In this document: positions 48,669-57,393 of the stretch, in pieces
Position numbering within the stretch: position 1 is the stretch's first letter
How the letters are laid out: each line of letters begins with the position of its first letter
Assembly: GCA_021805865.1 (NCBI GenBank)
Contig: JAJZDX010000010.1
Span: 62,001 to 126,000, forward strand
Length of the DNA: 64,000 bases
From: Pseudomonadota bacterium
GTDB taxonomy: Bacteria > Pseudomonadota > Gammaproteobacteria > Steroidobacterales > Steroidobacteraceae
Direction of reading: 5' to 3'
Position numbers and translations under genes: made by a program
Notes under the pieces: generated by a model
What the model saw: only the letters and a program-made list of their open reading frames with translations
What the model was told of the DNA's origin: nothing
Database searches by the model: none

Positions 48669-50669
48669 ATGATCCAACGCCTCCTCGTGGCCAATCGCGG
48701 CGAGATCGCCTGCCGCATCCTGCGTACCGCCCGGCGGATGGGCATCCACACCATCGCGGTGTATTCCGATGCCGACAGGGGAGCGCGCCATGTGCGCGAG
48801 GCCGACCAGGCCGTGCGCATCGGCCCGCCGCCGGCGAGCGCCAGCTATCTTGACATCGCCGCCATCCTGAGCGCCGCCCGCGCCACGGCGGCCGAGGCGA
48901 TTCACCCGGGCTACGGGTTCCTGTCGGAAAACGCCCGCTTCGCGCGCGCCTGCCGGGATGCGGGAATGATTTTCGTGGGCCCAACGCCCGCGGCCATCGA
49001 GGCCATGGGCGTCAAGAGCCTCGCCAAGGCCCGGGTGCGCGCCCTCGGCGTGCCGGTGCTGCCCGGCTACGAGGGCGAGCGGCAGGACATCGAGCACCTT
49101 GCGGCGCAGGCGCTCTCGGCGGGCCTGCCGCTCATGGTCAAGCCGGCCGCCGGCGGCGGCGGCAAGGGCATGCGCGTGGTGCGCTCCCGGGAGGAGGTGC
49201 GGGAGGCGCTGGAGTCGGCGAGGCGGCAGGCCGAGAGCAGCTTCGGCGACGGCACACTGCTCCTGGAGCGTTACCTTCCCGAGCCGCGCCACATCGAGGT
49301 GCAGGTGTTCGCCGACCAGCAGGGCAATTGCGTTCACCTCGGCGATCGAGACTGCTCGGTGCAGCGTCGCCATCAGAAGCTGATCGAGGAGGCCCCGGCT
49401 GCGGGCCTGGCGGATGAGCTGCGCGAGCGGCTGCGCCGCTCGGCCATCGAAGTGGCGCGCGACATTCACTACACGGGCGCCGGTACGGTGGAGTTCCTCT
49501 TCGATGGCCGCGAGTTCTATTTCATGGAGATGAACACGCGGCTTCAGGTCGAGCACACCGTCACCGAGGCGGTGACGGGCCTTGACCTGGTGGAGTGGCA
49601 GTTGCGCATCGCCGCAGGAGAGCCCCTGCCGCTTGCGCAGTCGCAGATCGGGATCAGCGGGCACGCCATCGAGGCCCGGGTGTGCGCCGAGGATCCGTGG
49701 CGGGAGTTCCTGCCGAGCGCCGGGGTGTTGCGGCGGGCCGAGTGGCCGCAGGGCGAGGGGTTGCGCGTTGACGCGGGGTTCGCCGAAGGAGACACCGTGC
49801 CGGCGGTCTATGACTCGCTGCTCGGCAAGGTGATCGCCTGGGCGCCGCAGCGCGAGCGTGCCGCGCACCTGCTGGGGCAGGCCTTGGAACGGACATGCCT
49901 TGCGGGAGTCCACACCAACGAGCGCTGGCTCAGCCGGATACTGCGCTCGAGAGTGTTCCTCGAGGCCCGTCATAGTGTGGCGCTGCTCGGCCGGTGCGGC
50001 GAGGAGTTCTCCGCGCCGGTGCAGGCGGATGATGCAGTCATGGCGCTCGCGGCGCTGGCCGTGCAGGGCGCGGCGGGCCGGCATGCGAACCCCTGGACCG
50101 TGGCCGATGGATTCTCTCCCAATCTGCCGGCGGAGGTCTCCGTCACATTGTCATCAGGCGGATGCGAGCGCAAGGTCACGCTGCGGTTCGAGCAGGGCGC
50201 GCCGCGCGCGGCGATTGCCGGTGCGCAGGATTGCGAGCGCCCGGGCGGTTCCATGGAGGTGGCCGATGTCAGGTTGGAGGACGGCGCGATCCTCGCGCAG
50301 CTGCAGGGGAGTTGGCGGCAGGCGCGGTATTTCCGCGACGGATCGCGCCTGCACCTCTGGGAGGGCGGGGCGCATCACGAGCTCCAGGTCGTGGATCCGC
50401 GCGTGCGTGAGTTCAACGCCGCCACCGCGACCGGCGGCCTCACGACCCCGCTCCCCGGGGTCGTCTCGGCGGTGGCGGTCGAGGCGGGACAGAAGGTGAG
50501 CGCGGGAGAGCTGCTGATGGTCATCGAGGCGATGAAAATGGAGCACGGGATCACCGCTCCCTTCGACGGCGTCGTCGCGGCCGTTCATTTCTCGCGGGGC
50601 GATCGCGTGCCGGAGGGCAGCGAGCTGCTGTCGTTGTCGCGGAGCGCGGACGACCCGGCTCGAATTTAG
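48669..50669 (+). CDS. liuD: Methylcrotonyl-CoA carboxylase biotin (alpha) subunit
   Basis: Biotin carboxylase MIQRLLVANRGEIACRI...; C-terminal biotinyl motif VIEAMKMEHGI. Confidence 0.93.
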   Translation: MIQRLLVANRGEIACRILRTARRMGIHTIAVYSDADRGARHVREADQAVRIGPPPASASYLDIAAILSAARATAAEAIHPGYGFLSENARFARACRDAGMIFVGPTPAAIEAMGVKSLAKARVRALGVPVLPGYEGERQDIEHLAAQALSAGLPLMVKPAAGGGGKGMRVVRSREEVREALESARRQAESSFGDGTLLLERYLPEPRHIEVQVFADQQGNCVHLGDRDCSVQRRHQKLIEEAPAAGLADELRERLRRSAIEVARDIHYTGAGTVEFLFDGREFYFMEMNTRLQVEHTVTEAVTGLDLVEWQLRIAAGEPLPLAQSQIGISGHAIEARVCAEDPWREFLPSAGVLRRAEWPQGEGLRVDAGFAEGDTVPAVYDSLLGKVIAWAPQRERAAHLLGQALERTCLAGVHTNERWLSRILRSRVFLEARHSVALLGRCGEEFSAPVQADDAVMALAALAVQGAAGRHANPWTVADGFSPNLPAEVSVTLSSGGCERKVTLRFEQGAPRAAIAGAQDCERPGGSMEVADVRLEDGAILAQLQGSWRQARYFRDGSRLHLWEGGAHHELQVVDPRVREFNAATATGGLTTPLPGVVSAVAVEAGQKVSAGELLMVIEAMKMEHGITAPFDGVVAAVHFSRGDRVPEGSELLSLSRSADDPARI

Positions 50670-50730
50670 GCTCCGTTCAGCTTCCCCAAGGAACAATGCC
50701 GGCACCCAGAGGTGAGGGGAGCTCAAATCC

Positions 50731-51345
50731 ATGAACAAGTCCTTGTTGGTGGGCGTTGCCGTCGGTGCGGCGACCGCCGTCGCCGCCGGCGCCTTCGCCG
50801 GCTACAAGCTCGGTCCGCAGGCCGCGGCCGGCGCCGCAACCAACACGGGCTCCGCCGGCCCGGACAGCGGCGCTCACCGGCTCCGGTCGAGCGGGCCGCG
50901 CTATGCCCGGGTGGTGCAGGTGATCCCGCTGACGCGCCAGATCCTCACTCCCACTCGGCAATGCCATGACGTGACGGTCACGCACGTGCGCCCGGCGAGC
51001 GACAATCACCAGGTCATCGGCAGCATCGCCGGCGCGGTGATCGGCGGGCTGGTCGGCAATCAGATCGGCGACGGCACCGGCAAGGACATCGCGACAGCCG
51101 CCGGCGCGGCCGCCGGCGGCTATGCCGGCAACCGCATCGAGAAGCACATCCAGGACGGCAACACCTACACGACTACCGTGCACCAGTGCCGGACGGTCTA
51201 CGGGAAGTCTCTCGAGCCCGACGGGTACCGGGTGCGCTACCGCTTGAATGGCCGGGAAGGCACCGTTCGCATGGATCACGATCCCGGGCAGAGGATCCCG
51301 GTCCGCAACGGGCAGCTGGACTTGCGCGCCGCACGCAGCACCTGA
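50731..51345 (+). CDS. Glycine-zipper 2TM-domain protein
   Basis: IGSIAGAVIGGLVGNQIGDGTGKDIATAAGAAAGGYAGNRIE. Confidence 0.85.
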   Translation: MNKSLLVGVAVGAATAVAAGAFAGYKLGPQAAAGAATNTGSAGPDSGAHRLRSSGPRYARVVQVIPLTRQILTPTRQCHDVTVTHVRPASDNHQVIGSIAGAVIGGLVGNQIGDGTGKDIATAAGAAAGGYAGNRIEKHIQDGNTYTTTVHQCRTVYGKSLEPDGYRVRYRLNGREGTVRMDHDPGQRIPVRNGQLDLRAARST

Positions 51346-51346
51346 G

Positions 51347-51979
51347 TCAGGCCCGAGCGGCGCCGGGAGAGCGCCTCTTGCGCCGGGAGGGCGCCTTGGA
51401 CACATGCGGGGAGTCGCGGTCGAAGAACCGCCAGCACCGCCGCGCCCACTGCCCGGCGTAATCCACCCCGATGCGCGGGCTGTGTCCGATGCGCACTGCA
51501 GGCGCGCAAGGCGGCCGCTCGATCCACAGCGCGCTGCCGCAAAGATCCGCCCCGTTCACTCTCATGTCGATCTGCATCGCCCGCGACAGCAGCCCGGGTC
51601 CGCAGGTCCGCTGCCGGATGCCGGTCACGGGCTCGAGGGCCCGCAGCAGCACCGCGTGCGGCACCCCTTCGGCCGCCGTAACCACGTTGAGGCAGTGCCA
51701 GAATCCATAGATGAAGTAGACGTACGCGTGGCCGGCGGGCCCGAACATGACCTCGGTCCGCGCGGTGCGGCCGCGGGAGGAGTGCGCGGCGCGATCCTCG
51801 GGCCCTTGATAGGCCTCGGTCTCGACGATCCGCCCGATGCGCACTGTGGCGCCGCTCCCATGGACCAGATGCATCCCGAGGAGCTCGCGGGCCACGGTCA
51901 GGGTGTCCTGCATGTAGAAATCGCGGGGGAGCTTGCCGGACGCACCCATGGGTCCCGATGGTACGACAACTCCGTCCAT
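51347..51979 (-). CDS. 3-methyladenine DNA glycosylase (AAG/MPG family)
   Basis: ARELLGMHLV...GRIVETEAYQGPEDRAAHSSRGRTARTEVMFGPAGHAYVYFIYGFWHCLNVVT. Confidence 0.93.
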   Translation of the reverse strand: MDGVVVPSGPMGASGKLPRDFYMQDTLTVARELLGMHLVHGSGATVRIGRIVETEAYQGPEDRAAHSSRGRTARTEVMFGPAGHAYVYFIYGFWHCLNVVTAAEGVPHAVLLRALEPVTGIRQRTCGPGLLSRAMQIDMRVNGADLCGSALWIERPPCAPAVRIGHSPRIGVDYAGQWARRCWRFFDRDSPHVSKAPSRRKRRSPGAARA

Positions 51980-52058
51980 GGCCAGCTTCGTCCATTGCCT
52001 GGGCCGAGCCGCCCGGCCCGACGCCACCCCGAAACCAGGACTTGAGCGCGGCGTTGAT

Positions 52059-52679
52059 TCAGCCTTCGGTATCGAGAACCATCCGCACGAGCTGGGCAAA
52101 GGACGAGGCCCCCATCTTTTCCATGACCCGCGCTCGGTGGATCTCCACCGTGCGTTGGCTCACCCCGAGATCCGCGGCCACCACCTTGTTGGGTTTGCCG
52201 CGGGTGATCAGGGTCAGCACCTCGTGCTCGCGCGGGGTGAGGGCGGTCAGCCGGTCGCGGATGCGGTCCTTCTCCTTCAGCTCCTGGCGCGTCCGGTGAT
52301 CCCTCTCGAGCGCCCGCTGCACCCGATCGAGCAGATCCTGGTCGCGAAAGGGCTTTTGCAGGAAGTCGAAGGCCCCGTGCTGCATGGCCTCGACCGCCAT
52401 CGGGATATCGCCGTGGCCGGTGATGAAGATGACCGGAATCGTGGCGCCGCGTACGTTGAGGATCTGCTGCAGCTCGAGCCCGCTCATGCCCGGCATGCGC
52501 ACATCGAGCACCACGCACCCGGGGTGTTTCGGATCGTAGCTGGCGATGAATTCCTGGGCGCTGCTGTAGGCTGTCGCGGGCAGTCCGACGGATTTCAGCA
52601 GCAGCCGCAGCGATGCGCGTACCGCCTCATCGTCATCGACGACAAAAACCGTCGATTGGGGTTCTCTGGGTTTTTCCAT
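52059..52679 (-). CDS. FixJ-family response regulator, orphan
   Basis: Receiver VFVVDDDEAVRASL...LDVRMPGMSGLEL...KPF; LuxR-type HTH LTPREHEVLTLITRGKPNKVVAADLGVSQRTVEIHRARVMEKM. Confidence 0.93.
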   Translation of the reverse strand: MEKPREPQSTVFVVDDDEAVRASLRLLLKSVGLPATAYSSAQEFIASYDPKHPGCVVLDVRMPGMSGLELQQILNVRGATIPVIFITGHGDIPMAVEAMQHGAFDFLQKPFRDQDLLDRVQRALERDHRTRQELKEKDRIRDRLTALTPREHEVLTLITRGKPNKVVAADLGVSQRTVEIHRARVMEKMGASSFAQLVRMVLDTEG

Positions 52680-52879
52680 GGGCGGTTACCGGTACGCCGC
52701 GGCGGGCCGGCGGTGCTCTGGGCTGGGTTGTCGGAAAGGCATGGACACGGGTTACTCACCTGCGAGAGTATGTTGCCGCCAAGCCATGCGGCGCGCTAGG
52801 TACTTTCCGCAAACGGCCGCATGTCGGCATTCGGCCGGCGGGAGTTGCGTCTTTTGCTCGCCGTTGAGCCGGGCTGGGC

Positions 52880-53248
52880 ATGAGCCCGGATCCGGCGCCT
52901 CTTCACAGTCCGGAGGCTCCAGTGGATACAGAAGCGGTACGCGCACGTCTGTTGAAGCGCCGAGAGGAGCTGCAAACGCGGGCAAGCAGTGCCCGGGCGG
53001 ATCTGCGCCACGAATCCGACCCGTTGAGCGCGGATTTCGCCGAGCAGGTGACCCAGCGTGAGACCGACGAGGTGCTGGGGGCGATCTCCGAGTCGGCGCG
53101 CGAGGAGGCCAGGCGGATCCAGGCCGCCCTGAGAAGGCTCGAGGAGGGCACCTACACCACGTGCTCGGTGTGCGGGGAGCCGATCGAGGAGGGTCGGCTC
53201 CAGGCCGTTCCCTACACCGATCGCTGCCGCAACTGCGCCAAGGGATGA
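52880..53248 (+). CDS. DksA/TraR-family zinc-finger protein
   Basis: TYTTCSVCGEPIEEGRLQAVPYTDRCRNCAKG. Start uncertain (GTG at 52922 possible). Confidence 0.9.
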   Translation: MSPDPAPLHSPEAPVDTEAVRARLLKRREELQTRASSARADLRHESDPLSADFAEQVTQRETDEVLGAISESAREEARRIQAALRRLEEGTYTTCSVCGEPIEEGRLQAVPYTDRCRNCAKG

Positions 53249-53444
53249 GCGGCGACAGCCGCGAGTGATCGCGCGGCCCGGGTCGCATGCGCCGAGCGGG
53301 CGGACCGGCAGTCCACGCCAGGCTCTCGCGCCGCAGCGATGGCCCGGGCGAAAGGGTCCTCCCGGGCTTGCCAGGAGCAGGGCTCGCGCAGTGCAATGCC
53401 CGGTGCGTTGCGCCTGAGGTGCGCAGGAGCCGGCTTATACCCCT

Positions 53445-54260
53445 ATGACTCATCCGAAACCTTCCGGCCTCATCACCATCACCACGGACTTCGGCCATCA
53501 GGGGCCGTTCGTCGGGGTCATGAAGGGGCGCATCCTCGGCCGCTTCCCGCAGGCGCGCCTGGTGGATCTCACGCACGAGATCCTGGTGCACTGGCCGGCC
53601 GAGGCCGGTTTCTGGCTCTCCAGGGCGTTTGACTACTTCCCGCCCGGCACGGTGCACGTGGCCGTGGTGGACCCGGGCGTGGGCACTTCGCGGGATATTC
53701 TCGTGGTGAGCGCGGCGGGCCATCTGTTCACCGCCCCGGACAATGGCCTGCTGGCCCCCATCGTGGCCCGCCACCCCCCGGCCGAGATCGTGCGGTTGCG
53801 CGCCGAAGGCCTGGCCCTGCTCAAGGTTCAGCACGCCAGCGCCACCTTCCATGGCCGGGATATTTTCGCGCCCATCGCCGCTGAGCTCGCTTCGGGGCGC
53901 TGCCGCTTGCACGAGCTCGGCGAGCCGGCGCAAGCGGATTCCCTGGTACCGGCCTGGGTCGAGGAGCCGCTCATCGAGCCCGCCTGCGTCACCGGTCTGG
54001 TCATCACGATCGACCACTTCGGCAATCTGATCACCAATATCGAGGCCTCCCTCATCGAGCGCTTCCGTTTGCCGCTGGTCCATGCAGGCCATCATGCCGT
54101 GCCGTTGCTGCGCACGTACGGGGATACCCGCCCGGGTCAGTACCTGGCGCTGGTCAATTCCTTCGGGGTGGTGGAGATCGCGCGAGCCGAGCAGAGCGCC
54201 GCCGAGGGCCTGGGGTTGGGCCGGGGCGCGCCGGTCATCGTACGGGACAGGATAAAGTAA
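53445..54260 (+). CDS. SAM hydroxide adenosyltransferase / chlorinase-fluorinase superfamily (DUF62)
   Basis: ITITTDFGHQGPFVGVMKGRI...VHVAVVDPGVGTSRDILVV...HGRDIFAPIAAELA...IDHFGNLITNI. Confidence 0.93.
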   Translation: MTHPKPSGLITITTDFGHQGPFVGVMKGRILGRFPQARLVDLTHEILVHWPAEAGFWLSRAFDYFPPGTVHVAVVDPGVGTSRDILVVSAAGHLFTAPDNGLLAPIVARHPPAEIVRLRAEGLALLKVQHASATFHGRDIFAPIAAELASGRCRLHELGEPAQADSLVPAWVEEPLIEPACVTGLVITIDHFGNLITNIEASLIERFRLPLVHAGHHAVPLLRTYGDTRPGQYLALVNSFGVVEIARAEQSAAEGLGLGRGAPVIVRDRIK

Positions 54261-54367
54261 CCCCCTGTGCCTATTGCTCCGCGGCCGAATTTCATTATAG
54301 TTCGCTGTCTTGCTGCGCGCTGAGTTCGCACTACTCTATTGATTTGACTCAGGATTTGCACCGCTAG

Positions 54368-54583
54368 ATGTCGGAACGAGACACCGAGAGCTTCGATCTC
54401 GACGAGGAATTCCTGGGCGGGGTCTCCGAGGAGAGCACCGACTATGACCGGCTGCTCGATCGGGTGGACAAGCGCCGCAATACTCCGGCCAAGCGCGGCA
54501 AAGCCGCGTGGAGCCGGCTCGAGGAAGTCCTTGCGGACAAGAAGCTCGAGAAGGATCTTCGCGATTTCGACGAAGAGCCCTAG
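54368..54583 (+). CDS. PA3496-family small protein
   Basis: 71 aa; DYDRLLDRVDKRRNTPAKRGKAAWSRLEEVLADKKLEKDLRDFDEE; candidate promoter TTGCTC-16-TATAGT at 54274-54301. Confidence 0.75.
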   Translation: MSERDTESFDLDEEFLGGVSEESTDYDRLLDRVDKRRNTPAKRGKAAWSRLEEVLADKKLEKDLRDFDEEP

Positions 54584-54712
54584 CGCTTCACCCAAGCCTA
54601 GAGCCGATTCGATCGACTTAAGAGCAGGGCGACCGAAATCCGGTACCGCCAGGGGGTCTGCTCGCCCTCAAGAGTCTGATCCGGCTACCCCGCCGGCCGG
54701 CCAGGAATACCA

Positions 54713-57292
54713 GTGACCCGCAGCGCTTCCGAGTGGATCGTCCTCAAGTTCGGGGGGACCAGCGTCTCCTCGCTCGCCAACTGGCGCAATATCGCCCGGG
54801 TGGCCTCCGACCGGGCGCGCGAGGGCGCTCGGGTGCTCATCGTGCACTCGGCGGTGAGCGGCATCACCGATCGCCTGGAGAGACTGCTCGATGCGGCGGG
54901 AAGCCAGACGCACGAGGAGGAGCTGCGCTTCATCGAGGAGCGCCACCTGGGTCTCGCTGCGGAGCTCGGGATTCCCTTGGGCGAGCTCTGCGAGCGCCAG
55001 CTCGCCGAGCTCAGGCAGATCGCCGCGGGTGTCGCGCTCATCGGGGAGGTGAGCGATCGCACCCGGGCGCGCGTCATGGCCTCCGGAGAGCTGATGGCCA
55101 CCGATCTCGGTGCGCGCTTCCTGCGCTCGCAGAGCCTCGAGGCCGAGTGGGCCGATGCGCGCGCCATGTTGAGAGCGGAGGAGCAAGCCAGTGCATCGGC
55201 CAAGGCGAGCGTGCTCTCCGCGGTGTGCAATTTCGCGCCCGATCGCGCACTCGAGCAGCACCTGCACGCGATGGCCCCGATCGTGGTGACGCAGGGGTTC
55301 ATTGCGAGTGATCCCGACGGCAATACCGTGCTGCTCGGGCGAGGCGGGTCGGATACCTCCGGGGCGTACTTCGCCGCAAAGCTGCGCGCGCAGCGGCTGG
55401 AGATCTGGACCGACGTGCCGGGCCTGTTCAGCGCCAACCCGCGCGCGACGCCGACGGCGCGGCTGCTGCGCGCGCTGCATTACGACGAAGCGCAGGAGAT
55501 CGCCACCAGCGGCGCCAAGGTGCTGCACCCGCGCTGCATCCTGCCGGTGCGCCAGTACGGCATTCCGCTGCACGTGTACGCCACGCAGGCCCCGGAGCTC
55601 GAGGGCACGGTGCTCTCGGCCGAAGGCGACGACACGGCGCAGGTGAAGGCGGTGTGCACCAAGAAGGGCATCACGCTGGTCTCGCTCGAGAGCCCCGGAA
55701 TGTGGCATCAGGTGGGCTTTCTCGCCGATGCCTTCCAGGTCTTCAAGCGCCACGGCATGTCGATCGACCTGGTCTCGACCTCCGAGACCAACGTCACCGT
55801 GTCGCTCGATCCGGCCGCCAACACCCTGGATGCGGCTTTGCTCAACGCCCTGGTGAGCGATCTGTCGCGCCTGTGCCGCGTGCAGCTGATCGGCCCGTGC
55901 GCCTCGGTGAGCCTGGTCGGGCGCAACATCCGCGCAATCCTGCACCAGCTCGGCGGAGCGTTCGAGTTCTTCGAGGAGCAGAAGATCTACCTGGTGAGCC
56001 AGGCGGCCAATGATCTCAACTTCACGTTCGTGGTCGATGAAGCCCAGGGCGACCGCCTCGTGGATCAGCTGCACGAGCTGCTGATTCGCCCGGTGGCGGG
56101 CGATCGCGTGCTCGGGCCGACTTGGGAGCAGCTGTTCGCCGGAACGGCGCCCGCCGCGGCGCCGTCCCCACCGTGGTGGCGCGAGCATCACGTGCGGTTG
56201 GTCGCGGCGCTCGGAAAGCGCGACTGCGCGTATGTCTACCACCTCGACAGCGTGCGGGCTCGGGCGAGGGCGCTGCGCACGATGGGCTCGGTGGCGCGCG
56301 TGCACTACGCCATGAAGGCCAATCCGCATCCCGAGGTGCTGCGTGCCGTCCGGCAGGAGGGCATCGAGCTCGAGTGTGTCTCGCGCGGGGAGCTCGAGCG
56401 CGTGCTCGAATTGTTCCCGGACTCCGATCCGCGCCGAGTGCTGTACACGCCGAATTTCGCATCGCGGGAGGAATACCGCTGGGCGCTCGAGCGCGGCGCG
56501 CAGCTGACGGTCGACAACCTGCACGTGCTGGAATGGGAGGATCTGCTGCGGGGCCGGGAGATCCTCGTGCGGGTCGACACCGGTGTGGGTGCCGGCCACC
56601 ACCATCATGTGCGCACGGCCGGGGCGCATGCGAAATTCGGGGTGCCGGTCGCCGACCTCGAGCGCTTCGCGCGCGAAGCGCAGCGCCGTGGCGTGCGCAT
56701 CGTGGGCCTGCAGGCGCACGTGGGCAGCGGGATCTTCGATGTGAGGACCTGGGAGCACACCGCACGCCAGCTTGCCGGGCTCGCCCGGCATCTCGGGGAG
56801 GTGCGTGTCATCGACATCGGCGGGGGGCTGGGCGTGCCGGAGCGGAGCGAACAGCGTGAGCTCGACCTCGGCAAGCTCGACACGCTGCTCGCCGCCGTGC
56901 GGGCCGAGTATCCGCAGCTCGAGATCTGGATGGAGCCCGGGCGGTACCTTTCGGGGCCCGCCGGCGTGCTGCTCGCCCGTGTCACCCAGGTCAAGGCGAA
57001 GGGGCAGGTGCGCTACGTGGGGGTGGCGACCGGCATGAACTCCTTGATCCGGCCGGCGCTCTATGGGGCATACCATGAGATCGTCAATCTCACCCGTCTC
57101 GCGGAGCCGGCCAGCGAGGTGGTCAATGTCGTCGGTCCGATCTGCGAAAGCGCCGACGTGCTCGGCCACGATCGCCTCCTGCCGCCGACACTCGAGGGGG
57201 ATGTGCTCCTCATCGCCAACGCCGGGGCGTATGGTCGCGCCATGAGCTCGCACTACAATCTGCGCGATCCGGCCGAGGAGATCGTTCTCTGA
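54713..57292 (+). CDS. Bifunctional aspartate kinase / diaminopimelate decarboxylase
   Basis: N-terminal aspartokinase VLKFGGTSVSS...GRGGSDTSGAYFAAKL plus ACT region; C-terminal PLP decarboxylase VHYAMKANPHPEVL...HVGSGIFDVRTWEHTARQL...IGGGLGVPE...ICESADVLGHDR. Confidence 0.95.
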   Translation: MTRSASEWIVLKFGGTSVSSLANWRNIARVASDRAREGARVLIVHSAVSGITDRLERLLDAAGSQTHEEELRFIEERHLGLAAELGIPLGELCERQLAELRQIAAGVALIGEVSDRTRARVMASGELMATDLGARFLRSQSLEAEWADARAMLRAEEQASASAKASVLSAVCNFAPDRALEQHLHAMAPIVVTQGFIASDPDGNTVLLGRGGSDTSGAYFAAKLRAQRLEIWTDVPGLFSANPRATPTARLLRALHYDEAQEIATSGAKVLHPRCILPVRQYGIPLHVYATQAPELEGTVLSAEGDDTAQVKAVCTKKGITLVSLESPGMWHQVGFLADAFQVFKRHGMSIDLVSTSETNVTVSLDPAANTLDAALLNALVSDLSRLCRVQLIGPCASVSLVGRNIRAILHQLGGAFEFFEEQKIYLVSQAANDLNFTFVVDEAQGDRLVDQLHELLIRPVAGDRVLGPTWEQLFAGTAPAAAPSPPWWREHHVRLVAALGKRDCAYVYHLDSVRARARALRTMGSVARVHYAMKANPHPEVLRAVRQEGIELECVSRGELERVLELFPDSDPRRVLYTPNFASREEYRWALERGAQLTVDNLHVLEWEDLLRGREILVRVDTGVGAGHHHHVRTAGAHAKFGVPVADLERFAREAQRRGVRIVGLQAHVGSGIFDVRTWEHTARQLAGLARHLGEVRVIDIGGGLGVPERSEQRELDLGKLDTLLAAVRAEYPQLEIWMEPGRYLSGPAGVLLARVTQVKAKGQVRYVGVATGMNSLIRPALYGAYHEIVNLTRLAEPASEVVNVVGPICESADVLGHDRLLPPTLEGDVLLIANAGAYGRAMSSHYNLRDPAEEIVL

Positions 57293-57393
57293 AGCGGGGG
57301 AGCCAACGCAGGGCGCCGAGAAAATCCTCCAGCGGCGGCCGGCGCTCCCCGAAACGCCCCTGGCGCAGGCGGCTGCTCGGGGCGGGCCTCGCC

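Noticed and set aside
53249-53444. Possible SAM/SAH riboswitch upstream of the DUF62 SAM-using enzyme
   Set aside because: No recognisable SAM or SAH aptamer consensus in the sequence.
54668-57253. 861-aa reverse ORF opposite lysC-lysA, and 57253-59718 opposite mrcB
   Set aside because: Antisense shadows of strongly supported housekeeping genes.
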